Of a DNA stretch of 19,209 bases, positions 9,636 through 19,209 are shown piece after piece. Origin of the DNA: Dissophora ornata (taxonomy: Eukaryota; Mortierellomycota; Mortierellomycetes; Mortierellales; Mortierellaceae). The notes under the pieces were generated by a model that did not search any database, was not told the origin of the DNA, and worked only from the letters and a program-made list of their open reading frames with translations. The stretch spans positions 1 to 19,209 of the forward strand of contig MU617204.1 of NCBI GenBank assembly GCA_025201705.1, read 5' to 3'. Every line of letters begins with the position of its first letter. The stretch's first letter is position 1. The translations under genes and the position numbers were made by a program.

Positions 9636-9642
9636 TATATAA
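9636..9642 (+). promoter_or_regulatory. Strong TATA box without an assigned gene
   Basis: TATATAA sits in GC-rich surroundings (CCTATATAAGCC). A transcript from about 9666 would meet only short ORFs: ATG 9675 (4 codons), then one near 9755 (33 codons). It might drive a long alternative RasGEF leader of about 880 nt or a non-coding RNA. It is about 775 bp upstream of the nearer RasGEF TATA. Confidence 0.4.
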
Positions 9643-10323
9643 GCCAAAAGGCTGCAGTCGAGGCCATCTTTGGGATGCGCACCTTCTAAGAGTCAACTAG
9701 ATCCTGACCTGGGTGATCGATCTCACAGTAGAAAGACGGATACTATCTCCGAACAATGATTCTGCCCACCCACGCTCCCGTGTTCCGCGTTTGGGATTGG
9801 GGGGGGGAAAGGGACAAGCCATATCGCAGCAAGGTCCATTCCCTGTCAGAGCTTTAGACCCGCACCCACCCTTCCAATCGCTCTGTGTTAGGAGCGAGGA
9901 AAGGAGTTTGGGTGAGGGACAGTCCTGAACCTTGGACAAGGATTGCCTTTGGACTTAGGCCCACTCCCCTTGAGTAATGGCCGTCGAGTGGATGATGCGA
10001 TGTAATAGTCGACATGCTCGCTCTGTCCATAAATAGATCTTTCTGTAGGGGGGGAGTCGACGGGTACGGCCTTTGAACCCTTCACGCCTAGATGCTGGAG
10101 CAAGAGCGAGAGCAAGGGGACATCTGTTGGCCGACAGAGTGCCAGACTCCCTAAAGCCGGGAAGAATTATGTGTCGATACCCCTGGTTTGCACTCGGCAC
10201 TGTGCTTCCACCTTGACATGCATGTTTATATTTTTTCTCCTTCTTCTCGCCCTCGCTGCTGTTTCCTCCCCCATGGACCGTTGCAATCTGCATGTTCTCA
10301 TCTTTTGAATCCTTTCATCCGAC

Positions 10324-10359
10324 CATCAGCTCCATCAACTTCATCAGCTCGATCGACTT
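10324..10359. repeat. 18-bp direct tandem repeat, two copies
   Basis: Two adjacent copies (10324-10341 and 10342-10359) share 15 of 18 bases and begin CATCAGCTC; a short partial third copy (CAT) follows. They lie just upstream of the RasGEF TATA box. Confidence 0.7.
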
Positions 10360-10410
10360 CATAAGAAGGTTGGGTTCATCTCTTGCGCATGATGTGTAGA
10401 GGGACTCGGA

Positions 10411-10428
10411 TATAAACACATGGCCAAT
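10411..10428 (+). promoter_or_regulatory. RasGEF core promoter: TATAAA with CCAAT
   Basis: TATAAA at 10411-10416 lies about 135 bp upstream of the RasGEF ATG, leaving a leader near 100 nt. A CCAAT pentamer follows at 10424-10428, on the downstream side of the TATA, so it may not act as a classical CCAAT box. Confidence 0.5.
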
Positions 10429-10501
10429 TACAGCCGCGCAGAATATTAACATTTCCAGGTGCGCCGGGTAGCAGAAACAGCAGTTTGGTGGCGACCCTGC
10501 G

Positions 10502-10507
10502 ACGCGT
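10502..10507 (+). promoter_or_regulatory. MCB-like ACGCGT site in RasGEF leader
   Basis: ACGCGT, within GACGCGTCAA, is the core of the MluI cell-cycle box bound by the fungal MBF complex (Mbp1-type APSES proteins). It is a single copy 45 bp before the ATG, so cell-cycle control is only a possibility. Confidence 0.3.
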
Positions 10508-10551
10508 CAAAACATTTCGTCGCATAGGATATTAATAATACACATCCGACC

Positions 10552-13500
10552 ATGCTGGCTGCGACATCCTCAGCTCTGAGGCCCGTCGGTCATCAGACCT
10601 ACAACGCCCCCCATCAAGTCGTCTCTCCGTCCCAGTCTTACTCCCATACGTCCCGCCAATGCGACGTGCCAGTACCTCTCTTCAATCGCCAGGAACAGCC
10701 TACCGAAATTAGCAGTGCGAGCCAAGGCCCCTTCATTCCTGAACCTCATGCTTCTTCGCCTAGCCCTCGTACCTCGTCCTGCAATGCGCACTATACGGAT
10801 AAGGTAATAGTTTCGATGCTGGGCCCGGAAAGCGAGAGGATCAGCCGATCCCACTCTCCAGCAACGCCTGCGCTTGCTTTTAAGCCTGGCTTGTCGATGG
10901 GTGTTCCCACGATTCCCACGTTAATTGGAGATCAATCGCTGACGCAAACCGAGCCATATCTCTCGACTGCCTCTATAAAAACCCCCACGACGCCGCCGAC
11001 TTCTCAGACGACCTCAGTTGAATCCATTGAGTCGGAAATCAATACCCTGATGCGGTAAGTCGCGATTCGTGCTTGTATGAAATGATCATGGTCGATGTTC
11101 AGGGCATGAGCACTCTACTTCAAGGGGTGCATGAGGTCTAGTAGTATCGCATAATGGCTTTAAAATTCGGGGTACTTAAAGAGAAAGGGTCTGGACCAAC
11201 ATCACATCGGCAGTTCAGGACGAAGGCCACTTTTCAACCAGAGATTGATCTGGGAGAATACGCCTGACTCATTAGAAAGGGCACTTGGGATGGTGATGTG
11301 AGAAAGACTCTTGCTCCCTCAAACTCGTCCCCCATCATCTCTCTCCTTCGCTATCGTGCCTGACTTCCCCTGTTCATTTATTGCAAGGCCTCCCTAAACG
11401 CACACACCCTTTTTTCTCTTTGGCGTCCAAGGGTGCTTGTGTTCATCGCGAAACTCTATAATCATACTCAAAAGACTAGCACAATCGCTTACCGCAATGG
11501 TTATCTGGCTTCATGTCTGCACTTGTTGAAGACCCGTTAGACCGCAAAGCGCTAAAATCACTGCAAAACCCCCTTTGGAGCACAGGCGATGGTCACTTGG
11601 TCAAGCTGCATCTATCTCTGCTGCGGGCAGCAATCAGGCCAACGACTCAAAACGCTGGGCCAGCAGGGCCATCTTCCATCACAGCAGCGGGAATCTCGAC
11701 AGTTCAGACATGGCCATGCACCAGAGGACTGAATATGAGCACTCCGACACCGATACGTCTTTTGCTCATCTGTCACCCTTGCCTCCAAAGTCCCCCCTGA
11801 ACACAACAAACACGCACGAAAGCAATGCCAGCACCCTTCCAGCACCACCATCCCATCCGGCCAACTCAACCACTCTGCCTGGGAACACTGTCCGATATCA
11901 CCGCCACGCTGACGCTACTACCAGCAACGGTACCAATCTGTCCTCTTTCACTACCGTCGGTTGCAGCAGTCGTGGCGTCAATAGCAGAAGCACCGTGCCC
12001 ACTCATAAGAGAGTTCAAAATGCAACATGTGTTACACCATCCTCATGGACTCTGCCCGCTATCCCTTCCTTTGCTGAGCTCAATATGAAGCTCGACAGAA
12101 GTAGCGCCGGTAGCTTCAAGAGAACCTCTTTGTATCTGCCGGGCACAGCTGGCACATCTGATGCTCTGCTGACCAACGCCGATAGCACTCGGATCAACCC
12201 TGGTGAACACGAACACCACTGGAGCGCACAAGCCGATTCAGATGGTCCGGCACCGATAGAATTAGATATGGTGCCGAGCTATGCCCCCTCAATTTTTGAC
12301 AAAGTTCAACCCGACGACAATGAATCATATATCATCTGGAGCTCTCCACCTGCGCCATCTTCCAGTAAACCATCGACATCAACTGTAATAGCACCACCAC
12401 CCAGATCCGTAGTAACGGCTTCAGCTGAAATTTCCGCTGCAACAACATCATCAACAGAAACAAAAACAGCTGTTGTGCTACCACTCCCAATGCCAAGCCT
12501 GGCACATTCGACTCCAGCTCAATCCCCATCTGGTGTGTCCGTATTGGCTAGCGCGTCGTTGCACCCGGCACTTCCTCTACCCCCAGTCGCGGCTGTCAAC
12601 CAATCGCCATCATCTGTAGCGCAAGATCGCTCATTGTTAAGATGTTGGTCGGGAGGAGAAGTTTTCAAGGGAAAAGATAATGATGGAGTAGATTGCTTTC
12701 CACCATCAAAGCAAATTCCAAAGGATGACATGGGAGCTCAAGGTACTGGGGCTGGTACCACAAACTTTGCTTCTCACTCGGCAAAAAAATCGGTGACATC
12801 GCCTTCAGCTACTTTGGGTGAGGAAAATCGGGTCATCATGGCAGCCACAGTGGAGAAGCTTGTTGAGAAGCTAACAAGCGAGATTGGTAACGTTTGAGTC
12901 TGTTCTTCTTCTCGGCTTCGTTGATGATATGATCGTTGCTCCCAATAACGTCGCAACATCAGTCTGGAGCTGGTACTAACTTTGCCTCTTCTGGATCTTT
13001 GTAAGCAGATTATACATTCCTCACAGACTTCTTTCTTATATACAGGTTGTTCATCACACCTATGGCCTTGCTCAACCTATTTATTCTCCGTTTCCATTGG
13101 GCGCTCATCGATGACTCTCCTCAGCGACAGATTGTCCGGATCCGCACATTTGTTACGTTACGGCATTGGCTCCTAAACTACTTTGGATTTGATTTTATGC
13201 GATCCAAGGACCTGCGTCACACTCTGAGTCTCCATCTTCGATCATTGGCCAAACACCCGCTCGTTGCCAGTAGCACACGCGACCAGCGGATTGTCAAAGA
13301 GTTGAGACGATATGCGCAAAGCCTGAAGAAAATCCACTACCGACGCATGACTCAGCAGAAGTTGGAAAGGCAGAGTCGTAGACTTGTAGAACGCCATCAC
13401 CGCCTTGGGACCAGACAAAAGTCGTCGTGTAGTTATCGCGGTATGACATTTATATTGTCTCCTTTAATGATGAGGCGCATGATATGGTTACCAACTAAGA

Positions 13501-16500
13501 GCTGATTTTAACATAACACACGCCATGTGATATGGCTCCTACCGTACTTTAGAGGTGTCAGACGAATGGTGTACACTCCAGGCGAGCAATGTTGGTTATC
13601 GGCATTCCGACTCTGATCATCTATTTAGTGCCATGGCCCATGGGAATAGTAGCAGAGGGGGTGACAAGACAGGACCATTGGTAGAGGAACTGACTGTAGA
13701 ATTTCGATCAAGCGACCAATCGGAAAGCGACGACTTTGCGATTGAAGAATCTGTGACAGAAGACGAAGAAGAAGAGGAATATGACGACGTCGATTACGAA
13801 TTTGAGCCATCGTCAGAGGACAGTCTGTATGGGAGTGGGAGCGACTCGGAGTATTCCATGACTGCAGACGATGGCCCGGAGGGCGCTTGCACAACGAGTG
13901 ATGAAGAGAGCGTTAGTGGCCGGCAAGAGCATATAGTGGATTCAGAGTCGGAGAGCCTGGCAAGTATCGAAGGTCAGATTCCGTTCGGTCGAATGTCTAC
14001 ACAACTCCAGCAGGAAGGATCCGAGTCCTTTCAATCTCAGCAGCCTTCTCGAAGCGCTGTCAACTCCACAGCTTCCAGACCTTGGAACAAAGACGATAGG
14101 CCATTATTCCCAGACTCAAGGGGGATCGACAGAAGACATCCTCTCAAGTCGGACTCACCAAACCCAAGTTACAGTCGTAGTATGAATGGCAAGAGATGGA
14201 GTCGCGCCAATAGCCGCTCTAGACCACTATCGACCCAGTCCCCTATAATCTCGCCTCTGTCTCAACCCGGACTTCACTTCATTGCCGATGTGTCGATCCG
14301 GCCGATAGAGCCGTACGTTAATCCACCTCCTCGCCCAATCGTCTCTGTGGGAAAGAAGACGAGGTGGTCAAAGTACATGGGCGCTACTATTAGTCGTCTC
14401 TCCGAGTTGAAGAACGTGTTTTCGTCGTCGTCCACGAGTAAGATCCACAGACGTGCACATTCATCCACATCAACACACTCTACCGCAGGTATAAAGGCCT
14501 CAAGCGTCAACGATCAGTCACGTTCAAGCCGCTATTGGCGAGGAAGACGATCTAACCCGGAGAGTGAAAAGCTATCACACTATCTCTTAAGATCATGCAC
14601 GGGTGTGAACATGCTTCTCCCCTCCTCTGAGGACCGCCGCCAACCTTTTGACCGCCGATTTGCATTTGAGAGGGATCAGCAGAGAGAGCAAGCTGGCAGC
14701 GACTGGTCGAGTGACGACGATTATTCTCAGTATGAAATGACACGGAGAAGTAGCCGACATATGTATTCACAGGATGGTGGTTCTTGCGAGGAGCAAGACA
14801 TCATGGATCCGCAGCTCCTCGAGATGCGGCTGGAGCAGGCTCAATATCCGCCTTATGTAGATATTACGCCTACGATATTGGAAACAGTGCGGGACGGACA
14901 GGGTCGTAGACACGGGGCTGGCGATCATGGACTTGAGGCGGATAAGAACGATTGTCCAGAATGCGAGCGAGCGAGATGTCTACCTTGCCTCTCCCATCTA
15001 CAGCAGGCATCTACCTCGAATTCAGGTGGTCAGAAAGTACCTCTAAATGGCGCTGCCTTAGAACACGAAGCTACATTTGTCGCTGGACAAGGAATCAACG
15101 AGAGACACATCACAGAAGGCGTCGCTGATCACCAGGCCGATGGCATGATACCTACAGAGGCTTTTGTGCTATCCCAGCCTCCCAGGACAAGGCAGGTATC
15201 TAGCCAGGATCAACGCTCATCCTGGGTGATGTCTCCATCGACTAGAATATCCGAGTTCGCGACATTGCCGAGTGGTCATCGCCCTTCGTGCCATACGACC
15301 TTCAGTCCACAAGGAGTAGTAGACCCTATTCCCCGCCACCCGCACGATTCTCAGCAGGACCATTTTCCTCCACCGCGAAATGACTATCGGACAAAGGCGC
15401 CCCAACATTCGATCGTGAAGGAGGAAAGTCACCGGCGCAGTCTCGACACCGTTGTGGAAATCGCCCTACAGCGATCTCTGGTGACAGAGACGACCGTTAC
15501 AAAAGACACTGAGAAACTAGCTAGCGTTCGCTTGCCGCAGTTGGAAGGTCAGAATCAGCTTTTCACACCAGCGCCAGCCCGAGCTGCGATTTCCCATTCG
15601 AAGAGGCAGACGGTTCTTCCTATTTATAAGAATCAAACATGCTCGCATCATCACTACTGTCGTTACCACCAACAACCCCATGAATGGGACACGCGGGATG
15701 TGACTACAACAAGGCGTCACTCTTCACATGTCCACAGCAGAGGCGGCTGGTCTTCTACAACTGATCTCACTACTCCAACTCAGGTTCATTTTAGCAAGTC
15801 TCCGTTTCGACCCGACGCCACCTCGCATCTACAGAGGTTTGAGAAGCTATCAAATATCGGTATGAGTATATCGTCATCTGATTACGGCTGTTCAGGAGTA
15901 ACAGAGTCCAGTTCCAGCGCCCCTCGGTCTTCTCGGATCCAACTTCAATCTCAACACTTGACGCCAATTAAACCAATTTTTAGAAAAGGTCGATCGAAAT
16001 CTCAGCCGCAGCTCTTCAGCAGCATATCAGATTCAGGCATGAAAGCGCATTCTGATGAGTCTTCTCAGCAAACCGGCCTTGGCAAGAGTCCTCAAACCGA
16101 AAACAGCAGGCGGCACGCCCATTCACAACAGCAACCTCAGAATTACGTGCCCGCCAGTAGCACACCGCGCGCAGTGATTAGTCCATCATACTTGTATCTG
16201 CAGGGTGACCACCACGCAGGTCATAAAACGCAGCAGTACCAACACCAGCAATACCAAGAAGTTACAGGCGCGCATCTACAACGCCCGCTGGGGTCGCGAT
16301 TGCGGCCTCTTGTGCTCCGATATCGGTCTGAATTGATAGCTCAGCAACTATGCTTGATTGAGCGCGAGATGCTAAGTCACATCCAATGGCATGAACTAGT
16401 TGACGCAGGCTGGACCAAGAAAAACAACCCGACTACGTCTTTATCTAATTCCAATGTCAACCATAAACACCGCCCCTCCGGCGCTGCCACTGCCATCATC

Positions 16501-17977
16501 TCCACGTCAGTTCCCATGGACACTGACAAGCATGAAGGAAGCAGATCGGAGGAAGATGGCTGTAAATTTGGCTCACGCACAACGCGTCTACCCAGCGTTC
16601 TGACAACCACGCCCACGCCCATCGCCAAAGGAAGTTCCGCTCTCAATAGCGGGAAGCGACAGAGCTCACAACGAGGGGATAGTGCAGGCATCAAGAACCT
16701 TGTGGATCGCTTCAACTTGGTAAGACCAATCATACTGGAAAAGAATGTCAAGCAGTATAATCCATCGCATTCCTTCATACTAGGCTCGGAAGGAAGTATA
16801 TACTGACCAATTTTTCCGCGCATGTCATACACACATCGGTCCTAGACATGTCAATGGGTAACATCGGAAATCGTCCGGACGCAGGATATAGACATGAGAG
16901 TGAAGGTGGTGGAAAAGTTTATCAGAATAGCTCATGTAAGTCAAGATGACGCGCACAACTTGACATCGTATAGCTGATGTTTTAAAATGCCAGTGCGATG
17001 ACGATGGACAAATGTTTTATTGCTTCTATCATAGACCTGCTACAACCATTCAAACTTTAGCTCACTGATCCAGTTGATGCTGGGTCTCCAGGCTCATTCA
17101 GTCTCGCGCTTAAGTCAAACATGGGCCAGGGTTCGGGCACAAGAAACTAGAATCATGCATGATCTGGTCGAGTTTACCTCGCCTTTTCATAACTGGAAGC
17201 ATCTCCGTGATGCCATGAAAAACATTGCTGACGAGTGGGGTGGTAGCAGTGGAGGGATCGCTACCTTAATCCCTCCAGCCCCTGAGAAACTGACCGCTAC
17301 TTCCGAGGGCATTACATTTTTCAGCATAAAGACATCCAGAGTCAGGACAACTGAAAGTGCAAAGGATTTGGAAGTTAGCACGGCCACGATGCCATCATTG
17401 CCATCATCCTATATCTCCAACCAGCAGTCTCGTCGTAGGGGCTCCGCTGCCCCAACCTTACCATCTACGCCGTCCTTAGGCGGCAAGGGTAAGGATCGGG
17501 AGCAAGATCGACATTTGGGCGAGAAAGGGGCCGTCAAGTCCGCGCAGCAGGGAGGATGTATTCCATTTCTTGGTATGAAATTGGATGTTGCGACATTTTC
17601 CATGTTTTTTATACTGTGCACATCGCGTCCCATCTGACAGGTAGTCTATTTTCATAGGACTTTATTTGGCGGATCTTGTGTTCAATTCCGAGTTACCGTC
17701 GTTTGTTGAACCCAAAAACCATCATCCCTCATCTCTTGGCTCTGAAGACACCTCGGCGGGGCAGGGCAGTCGTCCGTTGGTCAACATTCACAAGCATCGC
17801 ACGACAGCCACAATCATAAAGCGTGTCCTGACATTCCGGACGCTAGCAGGACGGTACCCATTCCAACCAGAACCCGAGGTCCGAGACCTCTTACTGGCCA
17901 TCGAGGGCGTGGATCCAGCAGAGATGTTACTCTTGAGCAACGCTTGTGAGGAACGGATTCCAGACATTGTCCGATGA
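10552..17977 (+). CDS. Giant Ras guanine-nucleotide exchange factor
   Basis: Model: join(10552..11054, 11541..12886, 13009..13440, 13553..16719, 16846..16935, 17035..17572, 17658..17977), 2131 residues. RasGEFs (Cdc25 type) eject GDP from Ras GTPases at membranes. RasGEF_N, about 604-740, is rebuilt across exons 2 and 3 (KLVEKLTSEI joined to DYTFLTDFF, then VRIRTFVTLRHWLLNYF at 659-675). The catalytic domain runs from about 1675: RYRSELIAQQL, then DRFNL/TCQWV across a splice at 1816, GLQAHSVSRL, EFTSPFHNWKHLRDAM, DEWGGSSGG and GCIPFLG/LYLADLVFN across the last splice. Family motifs cross five of the six junctions, so exons 2-7 are secure. Exon 1 (Ser/Pro-rich) and its 486-bp intron are less certain. 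Intron 2 has a perfect TACTAAC at 12974-12980. Residues about 813-900 are very acidic, and CPEC-x4-CLPC lies at 1228-1239. Insertions of about 80 and 110 residues interrupt the catalytic domain. No SH3 domain is seen, so it is not a plain Cdc25 copy. The target GTPase is unknown. Confidence 0.93.
11055..11540 (+). other. RasGEF intron 1, unusually long
   Basis: The donor is a consensus GTAAGT and the acceptor CCCGTTAG at 11540. The downstream frame has a TGA at 11527, so the acceptor must lie after that. An AG at 11549 also fits the phase and would shorten the protein by three residues. At 486 bp this is four to five times the usual intron here, so a hidden exon or alternative promoter is possible. 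Confidence 0.6.
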
Positions 17978-18097
17978 CAGGAGTAGTAGGCATGGAGAAG
18001 TTGCCCATAGAGTGCTATATTTGATCGCTACACTTGGCTGTTGTTAATAGCGGTGCTGCAAAAAAAAACACATTGCTGTTGTCGATATGTGAATACA

Positions 18098-18103
18098 TTT
18101 ATT
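18098..18103 (-). terminator. AATAAA poly(A) signal, G-gamma gene
   Basis: TTTATT on the plus strand gives AATAAA on the minus strand, about 470 nt beyond the G-gamma stop. If it is used, the 3' UTR would be twice the length of the coding sequence and would include the GCCAAC-type repeats. Confidence 0.4.
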
Positions 18104-18377
18104 ACGGTAATAATACTTTAGCTAGATTTATAGAATTATGCATTGACGAGGAATCTGCTGCGAGGGTGGACAACCAGCAGCAAGTAAAAACGTCATAGAG
18201 GTTGGGTGTGGAAGCGAGAGCAAATCGTAGAAAGAGAGAAAAGAACGAACGGAAAAGAAAAAAAAAAAAGAAACACTTTTGCGCAGCAGGAGTCGGCGAA
18301 AAAAGGGAAAAGAAGGCGATGAAAGACGGAGAAACGCAGCTGGTGATGTTTGTATACATTTTTTTTTCGCCGCTCTT

Positions 18378-18461
18378 CGTTGATGTTGGCATTGGCTGTA
18401 ATGTTGGCGTTGACGTTGGCGTTGGACTTTGGTTTAGGCTGGTGGTGGTGGTGGTGTTGGT
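18378..18461. repeat. GTTGGC hexamer and GGT triplet repeats
   Basis: Imperfect GTTGGC/GTTGAC hexamers (18378-18425) are followed by a GGT run (about 18440-18461). On the minus strand, which is the G-gamma transcript, they read as GCCAAC and ACC repeats in the presumed 3' UTR. Confidence 0.8.
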
Positions 18462-18569
18462 GACGACGGTGATGATGTGGGTCGCTCTGGTCAACAGAGT
18501 TGTGCCCTGCCATGGGTATACTAGATAGATTGCTCTCGGGTGACATGGCGGCTCAGGTTGCAGAGCTGT

Positions 18570-19130
18570 TTACATGATACTGCAGCCACAGCCAGTGGGC
18601 TGGATCTCGAAGGGGTCGTCCTTCTTGTCAACTTCGCCCCAGACAGTGGGAATAAACATATCCCTCCTATCCTGGCAGTATTGAATCAAGCTATGTGGCA
18701 ATGGCCGGAGGAGACAGGGATAATAGCGTTGGGGTTAGTCGCTGTAGGTCGAAACCCTCGGCTTGCGTCTTCGGGACGTCATGTTGGTGGTGTTGCAGGG
18801 GAGAGGATCCAAGTCGGGGCTATCCGGAATATGATGTACCGAGTGATCCGGAATCTGATGTACCGAGTGTCTGCGAAAGAAAGCAGACAGGAGCAGACAG
18901 GCAACGACGAGTAACAAATGCCACGCGTGTTGGTCCTCCAACTGTTGCACAAAAATAAACATTGAAACCCCCCAGGCGATGGCGTCTGTGTCCGACCGGG
19001 GCGAGAGGAGTTGACATAGAAGGACTTACTGGGAGCTGGCCTGGGACACGGAGATGCGGTCGCGGTCGTATTGCTCACGCAGCTTCTTGTTGTGTTCCAG
19101 CTGGCGCTGGAGACGCATTTCCGTCGACAT
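18570..19130 (-). CDS. Heterotrimeric G-protein gamma subunit
   Basis: Model: complement(join(18570..18690, 19030..19130)), 73 residues, normal for a fungal G-gamma (Ste18/GNG-1/GpgA family). It pairs with a WD40 G-beta and anchors the dimer to the plasma membrane, where it relays receptor signals. Exon 1 codes for MRLQRQLEHNKKLREQYD (residues 5-22), the family's N-terminal coiled coil, then RISVSQASS. The donor is consensus GTAAGT. Exon 2 continues LIQYCQ, then FIPTVWGEVDKKDDPF with the conserved P-x-V-W-G core, and ends CGCSIM. CSIM (70-73) is a CaaX box for prenylation, with Met at the end favouring farnesyl, and Cys68 is a likely palmitoylation site. The junction codon CAC gives His34. 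The 339-bp intron has a CTAAC branch candidate near 18735. The start ATG has A at -3. The matching G-beta is not in the window. Confidence 0.95.
18821..18868. repeat. 24-bp tandem repeat inside the G-gamma intron
   Basis: Two adjacent 24-bp copies (18821-18844 and 18845-18868) match at 22 of 24 positions, with core ATCCGGAATxTGATGTACCG. A 10-bp GCAGACAGG repeat follows at about 18882-18901. They help explain why this intron is longer than most in the window. Confidence 0.85.
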
Positions 19131-19209
19131 GTTGCTCTATTGAGCGGCATGATGGGCGCAGGTACACAGGAACAGATACACAAATGGCGGTCAGTAAATA
19201 GGGGGGGGG

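Larger units (their letters stand above)
8503..10400. other. Intergenic region between NOX and RasGEF
   Basis: No gene can be supported here. Open frames of 60-130 codons occur on both strands, for example 9063-9449 minus and 9080-9358 plus, but none shows a known domain or a convincing splice partner. The stretch contains AT-rich sequence near 8988-9013, a strong unassigned TATA box at 9636 and an 18-bp direct repeat at 10324. It separates two divergently transcribed genes and so should hold both promoters. Confidence 0.5.
17978..18569. other. Convergent 3' ends of RasGEF and G-gamma
   Basis: No gene is seen. The stretch holds the 3' UTRs of the two facing genes. It includes an A9 run at 18060, an AT-rich segment at 18085-18140, an A-rich block at 18238-18275 and GTTGGC/GGT repeats at 18378-18461. 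I see no AATAAA for the RasGEF; an AATAAT at 18108 is a weak candidate. Confidence 0.6.

Noticed and set aside
8700..10500. tRNA or 5S rRNA gene in the intergenic stretch
   Set aside because: I looked for box A/box B (GGTTCGANNCC) patterns and cloverleaf arms and found none convincing.
11219..11267. Possible stop-containing cassette exon in RasGEF intron 1
   Set aside because: It has a good acceptor and 15 open codons before TGA, but no in-frame donor follows, so it cannot be an internal exon on sequence evidence.

Overview
This is eukaryotic DNA that looks like a filamentous fungus. The genes have short introns (85-175 bp, a few longer) with GT-AG ends, one of them with a perfect TACTAAC branch site. 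AATAAA poly(A) signals, CT-rich leaders and GA/CA microsatellites are also present. The recognisable proteins are a NOX-type NADPH oxidase, a RasGEF and a heterotrimeric G-protein gamma subunit. The overall look suits an early-diverging filamentous lineage such as Mortierellomycota or Mucoromycota, but that placement is inference. Poly-G runs at both window edges hint that this may be a whole contig.

Layout, left to right. 1-2213: gene-free, low-complexity DNA (12-bp repeat, CA and GA tracts) ending in a TATA-containing promoter. 2214-4672 (+): a 783-residue Ser-rich basic protein of unknown function, with two exons and an in-frame 48-bp minisatellite. 5140-5508 (+): a 122-residue protein with a small Cys cluster that probably binds zinc. 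8068-5902 (-): NADPH oxidase in three exons, 633 residues, whose last coding exon is 11 nt and supplies the canonical Glu-Asn-Phe end. 8069-10551: non-coding, with the NOX promoter on one side and the RasGEF promoter on the other, and one unassigned TATA box between them. 10552-17977 (+): a very large RasGEF, eight-part reading collapsed into seven exons and 2131 residues, with a RasGEF_N domain near 604-740 and a catalytic domain from about 1675 to the C-terminus that carries two insertions. 17978-18569: convergent 3' ends with GTTGGC and GGT repeats. 19130-18570 (-): a 73-residue G-gamma subunit in two exons with a CaaX box.

Three of the five genes belong to signalling families that are functionally linked in fungi: G-protein beta-gamma signalling, Ras activation, and NOX-dependent ROS used in polarity and development. 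They are separately transcribed on both strands, so co-location is suggestive at most. I found no mobile element, CRISPR array, tRNA or rRNA. I do not claim a new multi-gene system. The most notable points are the splice-dependent NOX C-terminus, the RasGEF architecture and the coding minisatellite.
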